From contig BNTT01000119.1 in assembly GCA_025996815.1 (NCBI GenBank), forward strand, positions 1-9,661: 9,661 nt of DNA, written 5' to 3'. The stretch is from Bacteroidia bacterium. GTDB lineage: Bacteria > Bacteroidota > Bacteroidia > Bacteroidales > Azobacteroidaceae. The notes under the pieces are model-generated. The model made no database searches and was not told the origin of the DNA. It saw only the letters and a program-made list of their open reading frames with translations. How positions within the stretch are numbered: position 1 is the first letter of the stretch; each line of letters begins with the position of its first letter. Of this stretch, positions 7,246 to 9,661 are shown piece after piece. The position numbers and the translations under genes were made by a program.

Positions 7246-7431
7246 CTAAGCGGGGATTCCGCTCAATAAATACGTTTCCAAAATCAAATCAAATTTAGCC
7301 TGCGCACGCTCCTCAGCATGTTTGTGTATATTGGTAAGGTAAAAACCTTGCCCAAAATCTCTATCGGGAGGACATTTGTCAAGGTCAACGCCCTTCAAAA
7401 ATTTCAAATTCGTCCCGTGGTATAGTTTCAT
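7246..7431 (-). pseudogene. truncated DUF3990 (ADP-ribosyltransferase-like) toxin gene
   Basis: The product starts MKLYHGTNLKFLKGVDLDKC and continues to DFGQGFYLTNIHKHAEERA, which is the conserved N-terminal part of DUF3990 proteins. YHGT (His5) and GQGFYLT (Tyr31) match the first two motifs of the ADP-ribosyltransferase fold. Members are usually about 150-180 residues. Here the frame ends after 61 residues, and the last dozen (LETYLLSGIPA) no longer look like the family, so the third catalytic motif is missing and the enzyme is almost certainly inactive. The ATG overlaps the stop of the upstream DUF3791 gene (ATGA), so translation is coupled. The frame is open upstream to 7503, but those codons lie inside the DUF3791 gene and are not family sequence. 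DNA of another origin, a HAD-like fragment, follows the break. Confidence 0.75.
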
Positions 7432-7679
7432 GACAATTTTTTCCCTCCGTTGCGTTGACAATAATCCTGCATTTCTCTCAATGTGATACGTGGATTTTCG
7501 CAATGCTCAACTTCATAGTGCTTATTCAAAAACTCAATAGCACCATACTGATAGAGATAGTTAAATGATTGTGTCACAGGAAGTTTGTACCTCTCTGAAA
7601 AACTATTGATTATGAAAGCGATATAATCAATCACGTCTTTTGATTTGTCTAATGTTCTTGTTTCCATCTCTTTTAACAT
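7428..7679 (-). CDS. DUF3791 protein, probable antitoxin partner of DUF3990
   Basis: An 83-residue helical protein with the DUF3791 pattern: DYIAFIINSFSERY (18-31), a middle SFNYLYQYGAIEFLNKHY (38-55), the conserved YEVEHCE (55-61) and a terminal MQDYCQRNGG (70-79). DUF3791 genes are regularly found immediately upstream of DUF3990 genes and the pair is thought to act as an antitoxin-toxin unit; here the pairing is preserved with a 4-base ATGA overlap. The frame remains open to an ATG at 7706, but a TAACTTTG promoter motif (7694-7701) lies between that ATG and the family homology, so I choose the ATG at 7679; METRTL at 7667 is also possible. The gene is intact although its partner is truncated, so it may now be an orphan antitoxin. 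Confidence 0.75.
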   Translation of the reverse strand: MLKEMETRTLDKSKDVIDYIAFIINSFSERYKLPVTQSFNYLYQYGAIEFLNKHYEVEHCENPRITLREMQDYCQRNGGKKLS

Positions 7680-7693
7680 TTTATTTGTGGGCA

Positions 7694-7701
7694 CAAAGTT
7701 A
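7694..7701 (-). promoter_or_regulatory. Bacteroidota -7 promoter element for the DUF3791/DUF3990 pair
   Basis: The minus strand reads TAACTTTG, a full TAnnTTTG match, 14 bases before the chosen ATG at 7679. The matching -33 region would fall against the arm of the palindrome at 7721-7806. Confidence 0.55.
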
Positions 7702-7720
7702 AACAAAATAATTGAAATAA

Positions 7721-7806
7721 TTGTCTGAACCTTGATTTTAATAAGATTTTCAGGATTTCCCTGATTGTAATCTTGAAAATCTTATTAAAATCGTGGTTCA
7801 AGACAA
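7721..7806. repeat. 86-bp imperfect palindrome, MITE/REP-like element
   Basis: The outer ends are TTGTCTGAACC and GGTTCAAGACAA. The arms of about 38 bases (through GATTTTAATAAGATTTTCA) pair with only a few mismatches and one-base bulges around a short centre TCCCTGATTGT. Palindromes with TTGTCTGAA/TTCAGACAA ends and GATT-rich arms recur in Bacteroidota intergenic DNA, from general knowledge. It fills much of the gap 7680-7916 between the DUF3791 gene and the terminator; the rest of that gap holds the promoter motif, one 34-bp repeat copy and the terminator hairpin. Confidence 0.7.
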
Positions 7807-7813
7807 TATCACG

Positions 7814-7847
7814 TGTAAACAAAATGTCAAAGAACGTTTGTAAATAA
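7814..7847 (+). repeat. 34-bp direct repeat, right copy
   Basis: An exact copy of 7069-7102 in the same orientation, 745 bases further on. It lies 7 bases beyond the end of the 86-bp palindrome. The segment CGTGTAAACAAA (7812-7823) also occurs in inverted orientation in the terminator stem (7900-7911). Confidence 0.85.
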
Positions 7848-7880
7848 AATTTTCATCATCATTCTATTTTTTGTATAACA

Positions 7881-7918
7881 AAAGCGTGCAAACTGACTAT
7901 TTGTTTACACGCTTTTTT
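7881..7918 (-). terminator. intrinsic terminator hairpin after the GH99-like operon
   Basis: AAAGCGTGCAAAC (7881-7893) and GTTTACACGCTTT (7903-7915) form a 13-bp stem with one mismatch and a 9-base loop. On the minus strand the stem is followed by TTTTGTTAT, and on the plus strand by a short T-run, so it may work in both directions. It starts at the stop codon of the 48-codon ORF, which ties it to the operon read from the right. Confidence 0.75.
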
Positions 7919-8063
7919 ACCGTATCGACTTCAGACTCTGCTCTATCTGTATTTTCTGAGCTCGCCACGACAAGGGATGCTTCGATTGCATTTTGACCTC
8001 CAAGTATTCGTCGGCATCTAAAACTTTGTTAACGTCTGCACGGTATCTACCATTAAATATCAT
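7917..8063 (-). CDS. 48-codon ORF of unknown function, coupled to the GH99-like gene
   Basis: The ATG at 8061-8063 overlaps the TGA of the GH99-like gene (ATGA). The product begins MIFNGRYRADVNKVLDADEY and ends QIEQSLKSIR, then TAA directly before the terminator hairpin. It has no signal peptide or membrane segment; it is charged and probably partly helical. I do not recognise it. It could be a small coupled gene, or the 3' remnant of a larger gene that once followed the GH99-like gene, as the text reads like the tail of a bigger protein. The position between a coupled start and a terminator supports it being transcribed; translation is unproven. Confidence 0.4.
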   Translation of the reverse strand: MIFNGRYRADVNKVLDADEYLEVKMQSKHPLSWRAQKIQIEQSLKSIR

Positions 8064-9232
8064 TTGGCAATGCCTCCGAATACTTTTTTCACCGCTTCCA
8101 AATAGCCATAACCAAACATGGTACAAGGTTCGAGATAACTGGTTTCTGTCCACTCGTTCCAACTGTTGATGGTAATCAGCGGTGCTTGTTTCGGATGAGC
8201 GTCAACGTAGGCTTTTGCATCCCGAAGTGCTTTTTCAAAATTCTCAGGGGTATTGTTTTTGACAATGCCTCCAATTTGCGATTCGAACCTCGGATTATTG
8301 TCCCATCCTATTGAAACATGCGGGTAATAAGGAATGTTCATCTCCTTACCTGTTTTTTCCCATGTTTTAACGGCATCTGCCTGAATCTCCGTATAATCTC
8401 TATCTATATTCAGAAAGTGAACGTATTGGTAATGTGTTGAACCGTTGAACTGCAACGCTTCAATCACACTTTTTTGCGTACCGACGTTATCACCTGCAAT
8501 CCCGGTAATATTTCCCTGCATATCGGAACGCAAAGTGAGTTGAAGGTCAACGCCTTTGAAGCCTGCTTTCTTCACTTCCGCACGAAACCAGTCCAACGCC
8601 TCTTTTGCTTCTTTCAAACCACCCATCCCGTCGATAAAGGTCTGTAATTCGTATATCATAAAACTTGGTTTGCCGTCAACGGTATAGTAATTCGGTTGGG
8701 AGAAATATTGTTTGATGACTCGTTTACAGATTGTTTCAAACTGCCCGCGGTCAACACTGCCTTTCCAAATGCGGGAATGATTTGGTTTTCCGGCTAATCG
8801 TTTGTCCCATGTCATATTCACGTCGTGATTAGCCCACATCAGATAGAATTTCATATCTTTGTTATTAGCCGCTTTGAGGAAGCCCTCGTTGAGGCATCCT
8901 TCGAGGAAAGGCATTCCGTCATACCAGTACCAGTCGTAAATAAACACATTGACTCCGTGGCGCGTAGCGGCTGCGATTTCCATCTCCATCACATAGGGGT
9001 CGGCCTCATTGACGTAGCCCCAAAGAGGATAACGCGGCTGTTCATGACCGGGAAATTTGGCTTTGTTTGACTTCACGGTCTGCCATTCGCCTATCCCTTC
9101 GGGCCAAAAGATTTTAGCCCGGTCGTCCGGATGATAGGAGGGCCATACAAAAGCGGCTATGTCATACTTTTTCTGTGCGCTCAATCCCGATACAATCAGG
9201 ACGAACATAAAAACAAAATAAATTTTTTTCAT
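8060..9232 (-). CDS. secreted GH99-like (WbsX-type) carbohydrate-active protein
   Basis: A 390-residue exported protein of the GH99-like/WbsX group, a TIM-barrel family related to endo-acting mannan hydrolases and found in Bacteroidota glycan-use loci. Residues 1-20 (MKKIYFVFMFVLIVSGLSAQ) are a signal peptide with a likely cleavage after GLSA; there is no lipobox Cys, so it is expected to be periplasmic or secreted. Family landmarks are FVWPSYHPDD (28-37), FWPEGIGEW (42-50), an early barrel strand VFIYDWYWYDG (96-106), SIGWDNNPR in the C-terminal half, and NSWNEWTETSYLEP (356-369) holding the conserved acidic residues (Glu360, Glu363). The frame is open 44 codons further upstream, but that stretch overlaps the neighbouring gene and lacks family sequence; the ATG before the signal peptide is clear. 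It lies 38 bases after a paralogue, in one operon. The glycan is unknown. Confidence 0.85.
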   Translation of the reverse strand: MKKIYFVFMFVLIVSGLSAQKKYDIAAFVWPSYHPDDRAKIFWPEGIGEWQTVKSNKAKFPGHEQPRYPLWGYVNEADPYVMEMEIAAATRHGVNVFIYDWYWYDGMPFLEGCLNEGFLKAANNKDMKFYLMWANHDVNMTWDKRLAGKPNHSRIWKGSVDRGQFETICKRVIKQYFSQPNYYTVDGKPSFMIYELQTFIDGMGGLKEAKEALDWFRAEVKKAGFKGVDLQLTLRSDMQGNITGIAGDNVGTQKSVIEALQFNGSTHYQYVHFLNIDRDYTEIQADAVKTWEKTGKEMNIPYYPHVSIGWDNNPRFESQIGGIVKNNTPENFEKALRDAKAYVDAHPKQAPLITINSWNEWTETSYLEPCTMFGYGYLEAVKKVFGGIAK

Positions 9233-9270
9233 CGTGTAATCATTAAATAAACGTTGCTTTTTCGTCCATT

Positions 9271-9661
9271 CTATTTGAATATTTCTTTCACTGCTTCCAG
9301 ATAGGCCATTCCATTTTGGCTGTCCGGTTCCAGATAGCTGCCTTCCGTCCATTCGTTCCAGCAATTGATGTTCAGGATACGAGGTCCATCCGGTTCTGCC
9401 AACAAACGTTCTTTCGTCATTTGAAGCGCAGTTTTAAAGTTTTCCGGCGTATTGTTGCCAATCGTATTGGTGAACGGGTAGCCCCAGTTTCCCCACTCGT
9501 CATTCAAATCACAGCGAGGACTGGAATCCCATCCCATCGTTACGTTTGGGAAATAGGGAACATTATATTCCGTTTTGACCCGTTCCCAATGTGCAAAATA
9601 AGTATCACGAACGTCATTATAGTCCGTTTGTACTTCACGCAATCCCGCATGGTGAATCCAC
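9271..9661 (-). CDS. second GH99-like (WbsX-type) protein, 5' part outside window
   Basis: This is the C-terminal part of a second GH99-like protein. The reading frame is open to the window edge (WIHHAGLREVQTDY at the first visible residues), so the start is beyond it. Visible family landmarks are VPYFPNVTMGWDSSPR, the conserved NNTPENF, and INCWNEWTEGSYLEPD near the C-terminus. It is clearly paralogous to the next gene: both share IGWD/MGWD, NNTPENF and WNEWTE at matching spacing and end with LEAVK before a short tail. The 14-residue stretch DLNDEWGNWGYPFT is present here and reduced in the paralogue. It ends with TAG 38 bases before the next ATG. Tandem duplicates of this family suggest division of labour on one glycan; the substrate is not readable here. 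Confidence 0.8.
   Translation of the reverse strand, partial: WIHHAGLREVQTDYNDVRDTYFAHWERVKTEYNVPYFPNVTMGWDSSPRCDLNDEWGNWGYPFTNTIGNNTPENFKTALQMTKERLLAEPDGPRILNINCWNEWTEGSYLEPDSQNGMAYLEAVKEIFK

Noticed and set aside
7503..7706. Longer starts for the DUF3990 gene (7503) and the DUF3791 gene (7706)
   Set aside because: The first would lie inside the DUF3791 gene without family homology; the second precedes the TAACTTTG promoter motif. The ATGs at 7431 and 7679 fit the families and the ATGA coupling.
7069..7847. CRISPR array made of the 34-bp repeats
   Set aside because: Only two copies, 745 bases apart with genes between them, and no cas genes in the window.
8064..8162. Upstream extension of the 48-codon ORF to an ATG at 8162
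   Set aside because: Those codons lie out of frame inside the GH99-like gene's conserved C-terminus, so the extension is a shadow.
1..9661. tRNA, rRNA, riboswitch or prophage genes
   Set aside because: I saw no cloverleaf-like sequence ending in CCA, no rRNA-like conserved blocks, and no integrase, terminase or transposase gene.

Overview
The window reads as part of a Bacteroidota (probably Bacteroidales) chromosome. Three things point there. RuvB, ObgE and the short adenylate kinase have the form usual in that phylum. TAnnTTTG motifs, the -7 element of Bacteroidota promoters, lie just upstream of several starts. Starts lack clear Shine-Dalgarno sequences. The genus cannot be named from this sequence alone.

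Left part, plus strand (1-3616): the 3' part of a polysaccharide-deacetylase-type gene cut by the window edge, then ruvB (Holliday-junction motor), then a ModF-like twin ABC ATPase. The ATPase has a short palindromic repeat inserted in frame in the linker between its two domains, and a degenerate first ATPase domain. Its 3' end overlaps the 3' end of the next gene, which is convergent.

Middle part, minus strand (3588-6133): a housekeeping operon read right to left, adk - obgE - SpoU/TrmH-type RNA methyltransferase. It starts from a TACCTTTG promoter. A perfect 23-bp inverted repeat sits between obgE and the methyltransferase gene and overlaps the obgE stop codon.

Accessory island (about 6178-7917), visibly AT-richer than its neighbours. 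It holds two compact two-gene modules in tandem, both on the minus strand, and each looks like an antitoxin-toxin pair whose toxin has ADP-ribosyltransferase-like motifs. The first (6178-6987) is intact: a 66-aa partner followed by a 201-aa PARP-like protein. The second (7246-7679) is a DUF3791 gene followed, with a 4-nt overlap, by a DUF3990 gene cut to 61 codons. A fragment resembling the C-terminus of a HAD hydrolase lies behind the broken toxin. A perfect 34-bp direct repeat (7069-7102 and 7814-7847) brackets the second module, and an 86-bp imperfect palindrome sits inside it.

Right part, minus strand (7917-9661): two tandem paralogous genes for GH99-like (WbsX-type) carbohydrate-active proteins, the upstream one cut by the window edge. 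They are followed by a 48-codon unrecognised ORF coupled by an ATGA overlap and then a strong hairpin terminator. This is probably an operon for glycan breakdown.

The strongest candidates for something undescribed are the intact PARP-like pair and its placement beside a second, decayed ADP-ribosyltransferase-type pair flanked by direct repeats.
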